Assembly: GCF_001298265.1 (NCBI RefSeq) | Contig: NZ_LGSZ01000050.1 | Span: 62,001-126,000 of the forward strand | Source: Allobosea vaviloviae | GTDB taxonomy: Bacteria; Pseudomonadota; Alphaproteobacteria; Rhizobiales; Beijerinckiaceae | Reading direction: 5' to 3' | DNA: 64,000 nt | Part shown: positions 1 through 8,949 of the stretch, one piece after another | Numbering within the stretch: the stretch's first letter is position 1 | Layout: each line of letters opens with the position of its first letter | Position numbers and translations under genes: made by a program | The notes under the pieces: generated by a model | Told to the model about the DNA's origin: nothing | Seen by the model: the letters and a program-made list of their open reading frames with translations, nothing else | The model's database searches: none

Positions 1-2
1 AT

Positions 3-302
3 TTAGCGCCGGCCCAATGCCGTGACATCCCGCTGGATGCTGGCGCGCTCATAGGCGTCGCAGGAGCGCGGCGCCTTGTAGGATTTCACGGCGAAGGCCG
101 CGTTGGCCGCTATGAAGCGCTGGCGCTCCTCGCGCGGGAGCCTGGCCAGCACCCGCCCGCGATCGACCCTGACCCCGCAATCATAGGCGCGCGAGACCTG
201 GGCTGCGGCAAATTCGGGCGTGCCCGGCGCGGGGCCGGCCGTTGTGCAGGCGGCGAGGCCAAGCAGGATAGGCAAGGGAAGGCAGCGTCGCAGGGCGGGC
301 AT
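3..302 (-). CDS. small hypothetical lipoprotein
   Basis: This encodes a 99-residue protein of unknown function. It begins with a short lipoprotein signal peptide whose lipobox reads LGLAAC, so the mature protein should be lipid-anchored at the periplasmic face of a membrane. The mature part is charged and has two further cysteines, one in AYDCG and one in RSCDAY. I chose the ATG that puts the lipobox cysteine about 19 residues in; an upstream in-frame TTG would add six residues. The gene starts 18 bases after the preceding lipoprotein gene on the same strand, and both share the same layout (lipobox, cysteine pair, charged helix), so they may be distant tandem paralogues in one operon. No domain is recognised. 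Confidence 0.7.
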   Translation of the reverse strand: MPALRRCLPLPILLGLAACTTAGPAPGTPEFAAAQVSRAYDCGVRVDRGRVLARLPREERQRFIAANAAFAVKSYKAPRSCDAYERASIQRDVTALGRR

Positions 303-320
303 GGATGGCGGCCGCGCCAA

Positions 321-734
321 TCAGAAAGCGCTGAAATCGCCAGCGCGGACCTGCGTCATCTTCTCCCTGACGGCGGCGCGCTCCTCAGGCGGGCAGGCCT
401 GCGGACGAATGCCCTGATTGATCGTCTCGGCCTCGGAGACCGTGACATAGGTCGAGCGAGCACTGGCAAGTTGCTCGGGCGTCGCGCCACGCGCCTTTTC
501 CGACGCGATGAAGCGCTCCAGCGTGCTCGCGCGCGGAGCCCCCGCCCGGCAGGCGACCGAGCGCGAGACGAGGCTGGCGAGTTCCGAGGCGCGCGACGCG
601 CTGGGATTGGTCGGGCCGGAGACGCAAGCCGCCAGCGAGAGGGCTAAAACAACTCCCCCCACACGACTCGTTACGTCAACGAGATATCTATTTCTCGATT
701 GCGCTCTAAAGAATTTAAATAATATTGTAATCAT
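321..734 (-). CDS. small hypothetical lipoprotein with an AT-rich 5' end
   Basis: This is a 137-residue predicted lipoprotein with lipobox LSLAAC at residues 31-36, followed by a Ser/Ala-rich linker and a charged helical domain with cysteines in VACRAG and PQACPP. No known family is recognised. The first 20 or so residues are coded by AT-rich DNA continuous with the neighbouring Fic module, while the remainder has the high GC of the backbone. The present N-terminus may therefore have been supplied by the inserted DNA. The 36-residue signal is long for a lipoprotein. A GTG at residue 24 would leave too short a signal, so the ATG is kept. It precedes the other small lipoprotein gene in a probable operon. 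Confidence 0.65.
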   Translation of the reverse strand: MITILFKFFRAQSRNRYLVDVTSRVGGVVLALSLAACVSGPTNPSASRASELASLVSRSVACRAGAPRASTLERFIASEKARGATPEQLASARSTYVTVSEAETINQGIRPQACPPEERAAVREKMTQVRAGDFSAF

Positions 735-737
735 AAT

Positions 738-1595
738 CTACGTTATTTTTCCTAATGCAAAAGATATAAGAGCAGTAACAATTGCAAAAACTCTGGCTGA
801 TAACACGGGGTTTCGCTCTATGAAGTTCTTATCACCGTCTCCAGATGAAGGCAGATTCAAAGTTAATATTATTTTATCGACCCTAGGGATATCGCCGACC
901 AATAGTTCGCCTCTTATAACAGGAGCTGACGATACTGAACGGCCAGTTTGTTCCGCCTTCTGCAACAGAGCGTCCTCAATCTGAGCACGCAACGCAGACT
1001 CGATCAACGTCTCCACTGCAGATACGTCGATACGCCCAATCTTGAAAGCCAAATCGGCGTGTTCTAGTGCCTGATAATACGGCTTTTTATCAGCTGCGAT
1101 CTGCTCAGGTATCGTGTTCGTGCCTGGAAGGCGATATCCATATTTTGCGCAAAGTATAATATACGAAAGTATCCTTGCCGTCCGTCCATTTCCGTCAGCG
1201 AAAGGATGAACCCAGTTTATACGCCACAGAGCGTATGCACTCAGATGAATTGCGCTCTTAGTGGTCCAATTTGCATTGATATAATCACATAAATCTTCGC
1301 TCAATTTTGGGACAAGACCAGCCTCCGGAGGCTCGTGAAGGCTCCCGTCAATTACAACGGGCTGAGTTCTGAATGTCCCAGCAAATCGATTAATATCTTC
1401 AAGTGCAAACCTGTTCAGCGTCAACAGATCCGAAAGTCGTAATTTTGGCGACTTCTTGGCGTTATCTAGCCAGTGATCCAGAAGTACCATACCAATGTCA
1501 AACTGGCGGAGAGCGTTCCTTGCCTCCGCCAGCGCCTTTTCTTCGGGATCGACGATTAGTTCCGGTTCGTCGATTCGGCTGTGACGATCAGCCAT
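738..1595 (-). CDS. Fic-domain toxin (AMP-transferase family) with C-terminal membrane segment
   Basis: This is a 285-residue Fic/DOC protein. The catalytic motif HPFADGNGR is at residues 130-138 and matches the canonical HPFx[D/E]GN[G/K]R, with the histidine and phosphate-binding residues intact, so the enzyme is probably active. Family members mostly transfer AMP from ATP to hydroxyl side chains of target proteins. The last 24 residues or so form one hydrophobic stretch (AIVTALISFALG), which is unusual and suggests membrane anchoring. It starts one base after the upstream antitoxin gene, typical of a class I Fic toxin-antitoxin pair. Base composition is far more AT-rich than the flanks, indicating transfer. 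The target is unknown. Confidence 0.88.
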   Translation of the reverse strand: MADRHSRIDEPELIVDPEEKALAEARNALRQFDIGMVLLDHWLDNAKKSPKLRLSDLLTLNRFALEDINRFAGTFRTQPVVIDGSLHEPPEAGLVPKLSEDLCDYINANWTTKSAIHLSAYALWRINWVHPFADGNGRTARILSYIILCAKYGYRLPGTNTIPEQIAADKKPYYQALEHADLAFKIGRIDVSAVETLIESALRAQIEDALLQKAEQTGRSVSSAPVIRGELLVGDIPRVDKIILTLNLPSSGDGDKNFIERNPVLSARVFAIVTALISFALGKIT

Positions 1596-1596
1596 A

Positions 1597-1797
1597 TCAA
1601 CCGCGCAATTGCTTCGCGACGGCTGTGACCAATCCTTCCCTTAGCTCCCCCTCCGCCCGGCTTACCGTATCGCGTGTAATGCGGTCATTCTCAATGTTCG
1701 ACGAGCCAAATGCAAAATTCCGACGCTGCTGAGCACGCTGTTCAGCACTCATGGCGACCACCTTCGCCTTGGCTATTAACTCGTTGATATTGCTCAT
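1597..1797 (-). CDS. VbhA-type Fic antitoxin
   Basis: This 66-residue protein fits the small helical antitoxins of class I Fic systems (VbhA family). The inhibitory signature [S/T]xxxE[G/N] is present as S32-S-N-I-E36-N37 in the segment GSSNIEN. In VbhA-VbhT, the glutamate of this motif blocks the ATP gamma-phosphate site of the Fic enzyme. The gene lies immediately upstream of the Fic gene with a one-base gap, so the two are almost certainly co-transcribed and possibly translationally coupled. It shares the low GC of its partner. Assignment rests on motif, size and neighbour; the pairing is strong and the exact family name is inferred. Confidence 0.85.
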   Translation of the reverse strand: MSNINELIAKAKVVAMSAEQRAQQRRNFAFGSSNIENDRITRDTVSRAEGELREGLVTAVAKQLRG

Positions 1798-1857
1798 ATC
1801 GCTCAGCCTCCGACTCGGTGATTAGGGCACCATAAATCTTAACATTTAGTAAGTAAA

Positions 1858-1875
1858 CTAGGATAATATACCTAG
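1858..1875 (-). promoter_or_regulatory. AT-rich palindrome upstream of the Fic antitoxin gene
   Basis: The sequence CTAGG-ATAATATA-CCTAG forms a 5-bp perfect inverted repeat around an AT-only centre. It sits about 60 bases upstream of the antitoxin start and overlaps the aspS stop codon. Its centre contains -10-like sequence on the minus strand. It could be an autoregulatory operator or promoter element for the toxin-antitoxin pair. This is positional inference only. Confidence 0.3.
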
Positions 1876-3644
1876 TCTTTGTTGATGCGCAGATGCGCCT
1901 CGCGGAGCTGCTTCGGCGAGGCTTCGGCCGGTGCGCCCATCAGGAGGTCGACCGCCTGCTGGTTCATCGGGAACAGGGCGACCTCGCGCAGGTTGGTCGC
2001 GCCGGCCAGCAGCATGATGATGCGGTCGACGCCGGCCGCCATGCCGCCATGGGGCGGCGCGCCATACTGGAAGGCGCGGTACATCCCGCCGAAGCGCTCG
2101 ATCACCGTCTCCTCGCCATAGCCCGCGATCTCGAAGGCCTTCACCATCGCCTCGGGCTTGTGGTTGCGGATGCCGCCGGAGGCCAGCTCGAAGCCGTTGC
2201 AGGCGATGTCGTACTGGAACGCCTTGAGCGAGAGCGGGTCTTCCTCGGTCAGCGCCTTCAACCCGCCCTGCGGCATCGAGAAGGGGTTGTGCGAGAAATC
2301 GACCTTCTTCTCGTCCTCGTTGTATTCGAACATCGGAAAGTCGACGATCCAGGCGAAGGCGAACGCGTTCTCGTCGATCAGTCCGAGCTCCTGGCCGACC
2401 TTGTTGCGGGCGGCGCCGGCGAATTTGTAGAACTTGTCGGGATTGCCTGCCGCGAAGAAGCAGGCGTCGCCCGGCTTCAAGCCCATCTGCGCGATGATCG
2501 CGGCGACGCGCTCGGGGCCGATGTTGTTGGCGATCGGCCCCTGCCCTTCGCCGTCGTCCTTGATCATCAGGTAGCCGAGCCCCGGCTGGCCCTCCCCTTG
2601 AGCCCAGGAGTTCATCCGGTCGCAGAAGGCTCTGCTGCCGCCCTTGGGACCGGGAATCGCCCAGACGCGGTTCTTCTGGTCCTCGAGAATGCGCGAAAAC
2701 ACCTTGAAGCCCGAGCCGCGGAAATGCTCGGAAACGTCCTGCATCACCAGCGGGTTGCGGAGATCGGGCTTGTCGGAGCCGTATTTCGCGATCGCCTCGG
2801 CATAGGGGATGCGCGGCCAGTTTTTCGTCACCGACTTGCCGTTGCCGAACTCCTCGAAGACGCCGGCGATGACCGGCTCCATCGTGGCGAAAACGTCCTC
2901 CTGCTCGACGAAGCTCATCTCGACATCGAGCTGGTAGAATTCGCCCGGCAGCCGGTCGGCGCGCGGGTCCTCGTCGCGGAAGCAGGGCGCGATCTGGAAA
3001 TAGCGGTCGAAGCCCGCCATCATCAGGAGCTGCTTGTACTGCTGCGGCGCCTGCGGCAGCGCGTAGAACTTGCCGGGATGCAGGCGGCTCGGCACCAGGA
3101 AGTCGCGCGCGCCTTCAGGCGAGGACGCGGTCAGGATCGGGGTCTGGAACTCGTTGAAGCCGGAGTTCTTCATGCGGGTGCGCAAGGAGTCGATGACCTT
3201 CGCCCGCAGCATGATGTTGTTGTGCAGCTTCTCGCGGCGCAGATCGAGGAAGCGGTATTTCAGCCGGGTGTCCTCGGGATATTCGAGGTCGCCGAACACC
3301 GGCATCGGCAGCTCGGCAGAGGCGCCAAGCACCTCGATCCCGGTCGCGAAGACCTCGACGGCGCCGGTCGGCAGGTTTGCGTTCTCGGTGCCCGCGAGGC
3401 GCGCCTTGACCTTGCCGTCGATCCGCACGACCCATTCCGAGCGCAGTGTCTCGGCCTCGGCGAAGGCCGGCGAATCCGGATCGATCACGACCTGGGTCAT
3501 GCCGTAATGGTCGCGCAGGTCGATGAACAGCACGCCGCCATGGTCGCGGATGCGGTGGCACCAGCCGGAGAGACGGACCTGCGCGCCGATGTCGCTCTCG
3601 CGCAGGGCGCCGCAGGTGTGGGAACGGTAACGATGCAGGGTCAC
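1872..3644 (-). CDS. aspS: aspartate--tRNA ligase
   Basis: This is a class II aminoacyl-tRNA synthetase of 590 residues that charges tRNA-Asp with aspartate in the cytoplasm. The N-terminal OB-fold anticodon-binding domain starts at [12 protein letters not shown] and includes the LSGW and DLRDHYG segments. It is followed by the class II core ([23 protein letters not shown] as motif 2), the bacterial GAD insert in the middle, and motif 3 near the end ([13 protein letters not shown]). The start is the GTG three codons before the conserved N-terminus, preceded by a purine-rich GAAGAGAG. The frame extends further upstream, but that extra part has no resemblance to the family. Many alphaproteobacterial enzymes of this type are non-discriminating; I did not test this here. 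It is divergent from rnd. Confidence 0.96.
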   Translation of the reverse strand: MTLHRYRSHTCGALRESDIGAQVRLSGWCHRIRDHGGVLFIDLRDHYGMTQVVIDPDSPAFAEAETLRSEWVVRIDGKVKARLAGTENANLPTGAVEVFATGIEVLGASAELPMPVFGDLEYPEDTRLKYRFLDLRREKLHNNIMLRAKVIDSLRTRMKNSGFNEFQTPILTASSPEGARDFLVPSRLHPGKFYALPQAPQQYKQLLMMAGFDRYFQIAPCFRDEDPRADRLPGEFYQLDVEMSFVEQEDVFATMEPVIAGVFEEFGNGKSVTKNWPRIPYAEAIAKYGSDKPDLRNPLVMQDVSEHFRGSGFKVFSRILEDQKNRVWAIPGPKGGSRAFCDRMNSWAQGEGQPGLGYLMIKDDGEGQGPIANNIGPERVAAIIAQMGLKPGDACFFAAGNPDKFYKFAGAARNKVGQELGLIDENAFAFAWIVDFPMFEYNEDEKKVDFSHNPFSMPQGGLKALTEEDPLSLKAFQYDIACNGFELASGGIRNHKPEAMVKAFEIAGYGEETVIERFGGMYRAFQYGAPPHGGMAAGVDRIIMLLAGATNLREVALFPMNQQAVDLLMGAPAEASPKQLREAHLRINKD

Positions 3645-3793
3645 GGGACGGCTCTCTTCGGAGTTCGTGTAGCCGCGCTGGCACGCAAACGGATCAGGCT
3701 CGCGCGGGCGGTTTCGCGGGTAAGCACACGCGGGGGAGCAGATTGTCAAGAACGCCCGCGACATGGCGCCATTTCGTCTGCTATGAGCCGGCC

Positions 3794-4933
3794 ATGAACC
3801 TGATCGCCACCACAGCCGACCTCGCCGACGCCTGCGCGCGGCTGGCCCAGCACCCCTTCGTCACGGTCGACACCGAGTTCCTGCGGGAAACGACCTATTA
3901 TCCCAAGCTCTGCCTGATCCAGCTCGCCTCGCCCGACGAGGCCGTGCTGGTGGACCCGCTGTCCGCGGATCTCGACCTCGCGCCGTTCTTTGCGCTGATG
4001 ACCGACGAGGCGGTGGTCAAGGTCTTCCATGCAGCGCGCCAGGATCTCGAGATCGTCTGGATGCTCGGCCGGGTGCTGCCGACGCCGCTGTTCGACACGC
4101 AGGTCGCCGCCATGGTCTGCGGCTATGGCGACTCGGTCGGTTACGAGCAACTCGCCAACGACCTCGCCAAGGCCCGCATCGACAAGTCCTCGCGCTTTAC
4201 CGACTGGTCGCGCCGCCCGCTCAACGAGGCGCAGCTGGTCTATGCCGAGGCCGACGTCACCCATCTCCGCGACATCTACCTCGCGCTGAAGGCCGATCTC
4301 GAATCGACCGGCCGCGAGGGGTGGGTCGCCGAGGAGATGGCGGTTCTGAACTCGCCCGGCACCTATGAGGTCAAGCCGGAGAACGCCTGGCAGCGGCTCA
4401 AGGGCCGCATCCGCAAGCCCAAGGAGCTGGCGGTCCTGATCGAACTCGCCGCCTGGCGCGAGCGCGAAGCGCAGCACCGCGACGTGCCGCGCCAGCGCGT
4501 GCTCAAGGACGACGCGCTGATGGACATCGTCGCGCGCGCGCCGCGTTCGGTCGAGGCGCTGGCAGAGCTGCGCTCCGTGCCCAACGGCTTCGAGCGCTCA
4601 CGCTCCGGGGCCGAGGTGCTGAGCGCCATCGAGCGCGGATTGGCGCTCGATCCCAAGACACTGCCCCGGCTGGAGCGCGAGCGCGGTCGCGGCGGCAACG
4701 GCGCCGTGCTCGACCTGCTCAAGGTCTTGCTCAAGGCGGTGGCCGAGGCCGAGCGCGTCGCGCCCAAGATCATCGCCTCCTCCGACGATCTCGAAGCCAT
4801 CGCCTCGGACAGCGAGGCCGATGTGCCAGCGCTGCAGGGCTGGCGGCGGGAGGTCTTCGGGGACAAGGCGCTGGCGCTGAAGAGCGGCGCGCTCGGCCTG
4901 CGCATCGAGCGCGGCCGCGTCGTCGTCGGCTGA
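3794..4933 (+). CDS. rnd: ribonuclease D
   Basis: This is a 379-residue 3'-5' exoribonuclease that trims tRNA precursors and other structured RNAs. The DEDDy exonuclease domain is clear. Exo I is [10 protein letters not shown] with Asp and Glu, Exo II is around [11 protein letters not shown], and Exo III is [13 protein letters not shown], supplying Tyr and Asp. An HRDC helical domain follows at about residues 210-290 ([21 protein letters not shown]), then a C-terminal helical region. I chose the ATG that begins [10 protein letters not shown]; an upstream in-frame start would add 17 residues foreign to the family. It is divergent from aspS and ends 26 bases before the convergent CoA-racemase gene. 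Confidence 0.95.
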   Translation: MNLIATTADLADACARLAQHPFVTVDTEFLRETTYYPKLCLIQLASPDEAVLVDPLSADLDLAPFFALMTDEAVVKVFHAARQDLEIVWMLGRVLPTPLFDTQVAAMVCGYGDSVGYEQLANDLAKARIDKSSRFTDWSRRPLNEAQLVYAEADVTHLRDIYLALKADLESTGREGWVAEEMAVLNSPGTYEVKPENAWQRLKGRIRKPKELAVLIELAAWREREAQHRDVPRQRVLKDDALMDIVARAPRSVEALAELRSVPNGFERSRSGAEVLSAIERGLALDPKTLPRLERERGRGGNGAVLDLLKVLLKAVAEAERVAPKIIASSDDLEAIASDSEADVPALQGWRREVFGDKALALKSGALGLRIERGRVVVG

Positions 4934-4959
4934 GACCTGGTACCACGCGGAAGGTCCCC

Positions 4960-6075
4960 CTACCTCAGCAACTCCTCCGTATCCTCGCCGCTGGCGGCGA
5001 CGCGTCGCAGGCCGGGCAGCTTGTCGCGGAACACTGGAGCCAGCGGCAGCGGCGTCGAGACCAGGCGGCGGCCGCCCGGCTCCTCGGCCTGGGCGTCGAA
5101 CAGGCCGCGCGCGGTCAGATGCGGATCGCCCAGCGCCTCTTCGAGGGTCCGCACCACGGTGCAGCAGCAATCGCGCGGTTCGAGCTGCTCGCGCCAATGC
5201 GCGGCCGGCTGGCCTGCGATGATCGCGGCGATGGCGGTGCGCGTGGCTTCCGGGTCGTTGCGATCGTCGCGCAAAGCGGGCTCGAGGCCGATCGTCTCGC
5301 AGAAGGTCTCCCAGAACTTTGCCTCGAGCGCGCCGACGGCGAGAAACCAGCCATCGGCCGTGGCGTAGAAGCCATAGCGGGGGCTCGCACCCGTCAGCAG
5401 CCCCTCGCCGCCTTGCGGATAGCGGCCGGACGCCTGGCCCTGCGCCAGCCCGTACCAGGCGAAGGTCGGCATCGCATCGACCATGGCGATGTCGAGATGG
5501 CAGCCTTGGCCGCTGCGCTCGCGCTGGCGCAGCGCCAGCAGGATGTTGAGCAGGGCCGGCATCGTCCCGCCTGCGATATCGGCGGCAAGCGGCGGTGGCA
5601 GCGGCGCCGGATCGCCTGGTTTCAGTGACTGGCCGAGCAGACCGCCCATGGCCTGGTAGTTGATGTCGTGCCCGGCCTCATGGGCGCGCGGGCCGGACTG
5701 GCCGTAGCCGCTGATCGAGCAGTAGATCAGGCGCGGATTGATGAGGCTCAGCGCCTCATGGCCGAAGCCGAGCCGCTCCATCACGCCCGGCCGGAACTGC
5801 TCGATCAGGATGTCGGCGCCTTCGATCAGCGGGGTCAGGCGCGCCAGCGCGTCCCCTGCCTTCAGGTCGATCTCGACGCTGGCCTTGCCGCGGTTGAGCA
5901 CGGCATAGGGCGCCGAGGTCTCGCCGAAGCGCGGCGGGAAGCGGCGCATCTCCTCGCCGCCCGGCCGTTCGATCCGGATCACGCGGGCCCCGGCCTCGGC
6001 CAGGAACAGGCTGGCGAGCGGCCCCGGCAGCAGGGTGGAGAAGTCGAGGACCGTGAGGTCGTCCAGCGGCAGCAT
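4960..6075 (-). CDS. alpha-methylacyl-CoA racemase (CaiB/BaiF family)
   Basis: This 371-residue protein belongs to the type III CoA-transferase fold. It carries the AGHDINY segment typical of alpha-methylacyl-CoA racemases rather than of formyl-CoA-type transferases. The catalytic set known from the Mycobacterium tuberculosis enzyme (His126, Asp156, Glu241) aligns to H136, D166 and E251 with identical spacing, so racemase chemistry at the alpha carbon of branched acyl-CoAs is the best call. The N-terminal CoA-binding half begins LTVLDFSTLLPGPLAS. It is probably co-transcribed with the upstream AEC transporter gene, 34 bases away. The substrate is unknown; CoA transfer remains the alternative. 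Confidence 0.85.
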   Translation of the reverse strand: MLPLDDLTVLDFSTLLPGPLASLFLAEAGARVIRIERPGGEEMRRFPPRFGETSAPYAVLNRGKASVEIDLKAGDALARLTPLIEGADILIEQFRPGVMERLGFGHEALSLINPRLIYCSISGYGQSGPRAHEAGHDINYQAMGGLLGQSLKPGDPAPLPPPLAADIAGGTMPALLNILLALRQRERSGQGCHLDIAMVDAMPTFAWYGLAQGQASGRYPQGGEGLLTGASPRYGFYATADGWFLAVGALEAKFWETFCETIGLEPALRDDRNDPEATRTAIAAIIAGQPAAHWREQLEPRDCCCTVVRTLEEALGDPHLTARGLFDAQAEEPGGRRLVSTPLPLAPVFRDKLPGLRRVAASGEDTEELLR

Positions 6076-6109
6076 CGGCGCCCCAATTCGGTGCCGGTCG
6101 GGCCGGCGG

Positions 6110-7081
6110 TCAGGGAAACAGGTCGGCCGCCATCCTGCCCGTCTTCACCAGCCACAGGAAGCCCGTCAGTGTCACCATCGAGACGATGGTGCCCACCAGG
6201 ATGCAGGCCGAGGCCCGCTCGATGCCGACCTTGTACTGGGTCGAGATCACGAAGATGTTCAACGCCGGCGGCAACGCCGCCATGATCACGCCTGTGAAGA
6301 TCCAGATATCGGGAAAATTCCCGATCGCCGAGAGCAGCAACCAGACCAACAGCGGATGCAACACGAGCTTGATGGCTACGAGGACGGGCACCTCGACGGG
6401 AAGTCGCTTCATCGGCCGCAGCGCGACGGTGACGCCGAGCAGGAACAACGCGCAGGGGGCAGCCGCCTGCGACAGCCACAGCGTCATCTTGTCGAGTGCG
6501 GTGGGCAGCTCGAAATGGGTCGCCGCAGCGAGTACGCCGAGCAGCGTCGCGATGTTGAACGGATGCGTCGCGACCTGCCAGGCGACGCGCCGCGCCGTGT
6601 CGAGCGGGCTTTTCTTCTCGACGCCAGCCAGCGCCATCAGGAACGGGATCAGCGAGAACAGCAAAAGGCTGTCGAAGACGAAGATCAGCACCAGCGGCGC
6701 GCTTGCCGCCGGGCCGAGCGCCGCCAGCAGCAGCGGCGGGCCCATATAGCCGATATTCGAATAGGAGCCGGCGACGCCCTGCATCACCGCCTGGGGCAGA
6801 TCACCGCGCGTCGCCTTCAGGCCCACCGCCAGCGACAACGCGAAGGCCAGGAAGGTCGAGAGCGTGGTCGCCAGGATGAAGCGGCCATTGGCGAGTTCGG
6901 TCACCGGCTTGTCGGCGATCAGGCGGTAGAACAGCGGCGGCAGCGCGACATAGATCAGGAAAAACTGCAGCCAGATCAGCCCGGATTCGGGCAGCTTACT
7001 GCGCCGCCCGATGACGAAGCCGAGCAGGATCAGCCCAAAGAAGGGCGCGACGAGATTGGCAATGTTCGCAAGGTCGGCCAT
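6110..7081 (-). CDS. AEC-family transporter
   Basis: This 323-residue polytopic inner-membrane protein belongs to the auxin efflux carrier family of secondary transporters (relatives include malonate and malate carriers). It shows about ten hydrophobic segments in two inverted halves. The N-terminal half starts at IANLVAPFFGLILLGFVIG, there is a short cytoplasmic loop in the middle, and the C-terminal half contains PPALNIFVISTQYKV, the usual conserved loop before the last helices. It is first in an apparent two-gene operon with the alpha-methylacyl-CoA racemase and divergent from the malyl-CoA lyase. A carboxylate substrate linked to CoA-ester metabolism is plausible from the neighbours but not shown. 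Confidence 0.88.
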   Translation of the reverse strand: MADLANIANLVAPFFGLILLGFVIGRRSKLPESGLIWLQFFLIYVALPPLFYRLIADKPVTELANGRFILATTLSTFLAFALSLAVGLKATRGDLPQAVMQGVAGSYSNIGYMGPPLLLAALGPAASAPLVLIFVFDSLLLFSLIPFLMALAGVEKKSPLDTARRVAWQVATHPFNIATLLGVLAAATHFELPTALDKMTLWLSQAAAPCALFLLGVTVALRPMKRLPVEVPVLVAIKLVLHPLLVWLLLSAIGNFPDIWIFTGVIMAALPPALNIFVISTQYKVGIERASACILVGTIVSMVTLTGFLWLVKTGRMAADLFP

Positions 7082-7220
7082 GCGGGCGAAAGTCCCAGCG
7101 GTGCGCCGGCCCTTGAGCCGGATCGTGAGGCGAGATCGCCGCTGTTTAGCCGGTCAGGACCACCGCGCAAGCCGCAATGGCGCCGTGGCCGCAGACGGAG
7201 AGCGAGGGGCGAGACAAAAT

Positions 7221-7255
7221 GCCTAGGAATTTATGGACGGAATCTTGTCCTAGGC
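7221..7255. promoter_or_regulatory. inverted repeat in a divergent promoter region
   Basis: Two copies of CCTAGG occur as the perfect inverted repeat GCCTAGGA ... TCCTAGGC, with 19 bases between arms. They lie in the roughly 270-bp space between the AEC transporter and the malyl-CoA lyase. The spacer is AT-richer than its surroundings. It is a candidate operator for a dimeric regulator controlling either or both genes; no regulator is encoded nearby. Apart from this, the intergenic stretch shows nothing recognisable. Confidence 0.35.
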
Positions 7256-7352
7256 TTCGATCCTCATCTTCCGCTCGCCTGCCGCCGAATGGACGATGGA
7301 CGCCGCACGCCTGCTCCGTCACATTCGCCGCACTGCAGCATGGAGCGCCCCC

Positions 7353-8402
7353 ATGACGACCAAGACGCCGCGCCAGTTCTTCCGCCCGCTCGCGATCGGC
7401 GCGCCGGAGCCCTATCGGGAGCTGCCGCTCAAGCTCGAACGCATGATCCATTTCGTGCCGCCCCATCTCGAGAAGGTGAGGGCCAAGGTCGGCGAGCTCG
7501 CAGGCTCGGTCGACATCGTACTGGGGAATCTCGAGGATGCGATCCCCGTCGAGGCCAAGCAGGCGGCGCGCGACGGCTTCATCGCCATGGGCAAGGCCGT
7601 CGATTTCGGGCAGACCGGGCTGTGGACGCGGGTGAATGCGCTGAACTCGCCCTGGTTCCTCGACGACATCACCGCGATCATGGGCGAGATCGGCGGCAAG
7701 CTCGACGTCGTGATGGTGCCCAAGGTCGAGGGCCCCTGGGACATCCACTATGTCGACCAGCTGCTGGCGCAGTTCGAGGCGCGCCACATGCTGCCCAAGC
7801 CGATCATGATCCACGCGATCCTGGAGACGGCCGAGGGCGTGAAGAATGTCGAGACCATCGCCACCGCCTCGCCGCGCATGCATGGCATGAGCCTGGGGCC
7901 GGCCGACCTCGCCGCCTCGCGCGCCATGAAGACGACGCGGGTTGGGGGCGGGCATCCCGACTACAAGGTGATTGCCGACCCCTCGCCCGATGGCGCGGCG
8001 CGCGCCGTCGCCCAGCAGGATCTCTGGCACTACACGCTGGCGAAGATGGTCGATGCCTGCGCTGCGGCCGGCATCAAGCCGTTCTACGGGCCGTTCGGGG
8101 ATTTCTCGGATGTGGAGGCCTGCGAGTCGCAGTTCCGCAACGCCTTCCTGCTCGGCTGCGCCGGAGCCTGGACGCTGCACCCCTCGCAGATCGCCATCGC
8201 CAAGCGCGTCTTCAGCCCCGACCCCGCCGAGGTCGCCTTCGCCAGGCGCATCATCGAGGCGATGCCGGACGGGTCGGGCGCGGTGATGATCGACGGCAAG
8301 ATGCAGGACGACGCCACCTGGAAGCAGGCCAAGGTCATCGTCGATCTGGCGCGGCAGGTCGCCGGACGCGATCCGGAGCTGGCCGCGCATTACGGGATGT
8401 GA
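7353..8402 (+). CDS. L-malyl-CoA/beta-methylmalyl-CoA lyase (HpcH/HpaI, CitE-like)
   Basis: This 349-residue protein is a CitE-like TIM-barrel lyase. It fits the malyl-CoA lyase group, which cleaves malyl-CoA to acetyl-CoA and glyoxylate and beta-methylmalyl-CoA to propionyl-CoA and glyoxylate with a divalent metal. Supporting segments are the acidic metal- and substrate-binding region [37 protein letters not shown] with the metal-ligand glutamate, and the C-terminal [15 protein letters not shown]. The start is the ATG with GGAG ten bases upstream; a longer frame adds 19 unconvincing residues. It stands alone on the plus strand, divergent from the AEC transporter. Exact substrate preference cannot be read from sequence. 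Confidence 0.87.
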   Translation: MTTKTPRQFFRPLAIGAPEPYRELPLKLERMIHFVPPHLEKVRAKVGELAGSVDIVLGNLEDAIPVEAKQAARDGFIAMGKAVDFGQTGLWTRVNALNSPWFLDDITAIMGEIGGKLDVVMVPKVEGPWDIHYVDQLLAQFEARHMLPKPIMIHAILETAEGVKNVETIATASPRMHGMSLGPADLAASRAMKTTRVGGGHPDYKVIADPSPDGAARAVAQQDLWHYTLAKMVDACAAAGIKPFYGPFGDFSDVEACESQFRNAFLLGCAGAWTLHPSQIAIAKRVFSPDPAEVAFARRIIEAMPDGSGAVMIDGKMQDDATWKQAKVIVDLARQVAGRDPELAAHYGM

Positions 8403-8522
8403 TCGCGCCGCGCGCCTAAATGGTTGATTTTGACGCATTTGCGACGCAATTCTCACGCAAGCGCGGGGCTGCACCCTCGCTTGCCATTGATCGCCCATCT
8501 GTACAGTACGGACCCACCTCCC

Positions 8523-8852
8523 ATGGAAGCACGCTCCGCCAAGTTCAGGATCGGACAGGTCGTCAAGCATCGCGTCTACCCGTTCCGGGGCGTGATCTTC
8601 GATGTCGACCCGGTGTTTTCCAACACGGATGAGTGGTGGCTCGCGATCCCCGAGCATCTGCGCCCGTCGAAGGACCAGCCTTTCTACCACCTCTTCGCCG
8701 AGAACGAAGAGACGGAATACGTCGCCTATGTCTCGGAGCAGAACCTGGTGATCGACGAGACCGGCCGACCAGTGCGTCATCCGCAGGCCAAGGAATTCTT
8801 CCGGCGCGACCGCAAGGGGCGCTACCAGATCGATCGCGCCGGCCTGAACTGA
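8523..8852 (+). CDS. hspQ: heat shock protein HspQ
   Basis: This 109-residue protein is a full-length HspQ (YccV-like, hemimethylated-DNA-binding family). In E. coli the protein is an adaptor and specificity factor for the Lon protease and was first noted as a DnaA-stability factor. Characteristic segments are KFRIGQVVKHRVYPFRGVIF, the FDVDP...WWLAIP core, and a C-terminal part beginning YHLFAENEETEYVAYVSEQN. The start chosen is MEARSAKF, matching family N-termini; the open frame upstream adds 33 residues of no resemblance. It is monocistronic and ends at a strong terminator 49 bases downstream. Confidence 0.95.
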   Translation: MEARSAKFRIGQVVKHRVYPFRGVIFDVDPVFSNTDEWWLAIPEHLRPSKDQPFYHLFAENEETEYVAYVSEQNLVIDETGRPVRHPQAKEFFRRDRKGRYQIDRAGLN

Positions 8853-8900
8853 GCGGGCGGCAGCAGCCGTCTGTCCGCCGCCTCTGACCAACCAACAAAA

Positions 8901-8931
8901 AGGCCGCCCTTTCGGGCGGCCTGATTTTTTT
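8901..8931. terminator. bidirectional rho-independent terminator
   Basis: A 9-bp perfect GC-rich stem (AGGCCGCCC / GGGCGGCCT) with loop TTTC is followed by a run of seven T on the plus strand and preceded by a run of A. It can therefore terminate in both directions, serving hspQ from the left and the IalB-family gene from the right, whose stop codon is 19 bases away. Confidence 0.93.
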
Positions 8932-8949
8932 GCAGCCGAGGCCCCGGGA

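Noticed and set aside
1893-3797. Long plus-strand open frame antisense to aspS
   Set aside because: Third-position GC shadow of a clear aspartyl-tRNA synthetase gene.
6035-8419. Long plus-strand open frame covering the AEC transporter and malyl-CoA lyase region
   Set aside because: Composition is that of a shadow frame; the overlapping genes have full family similarity.
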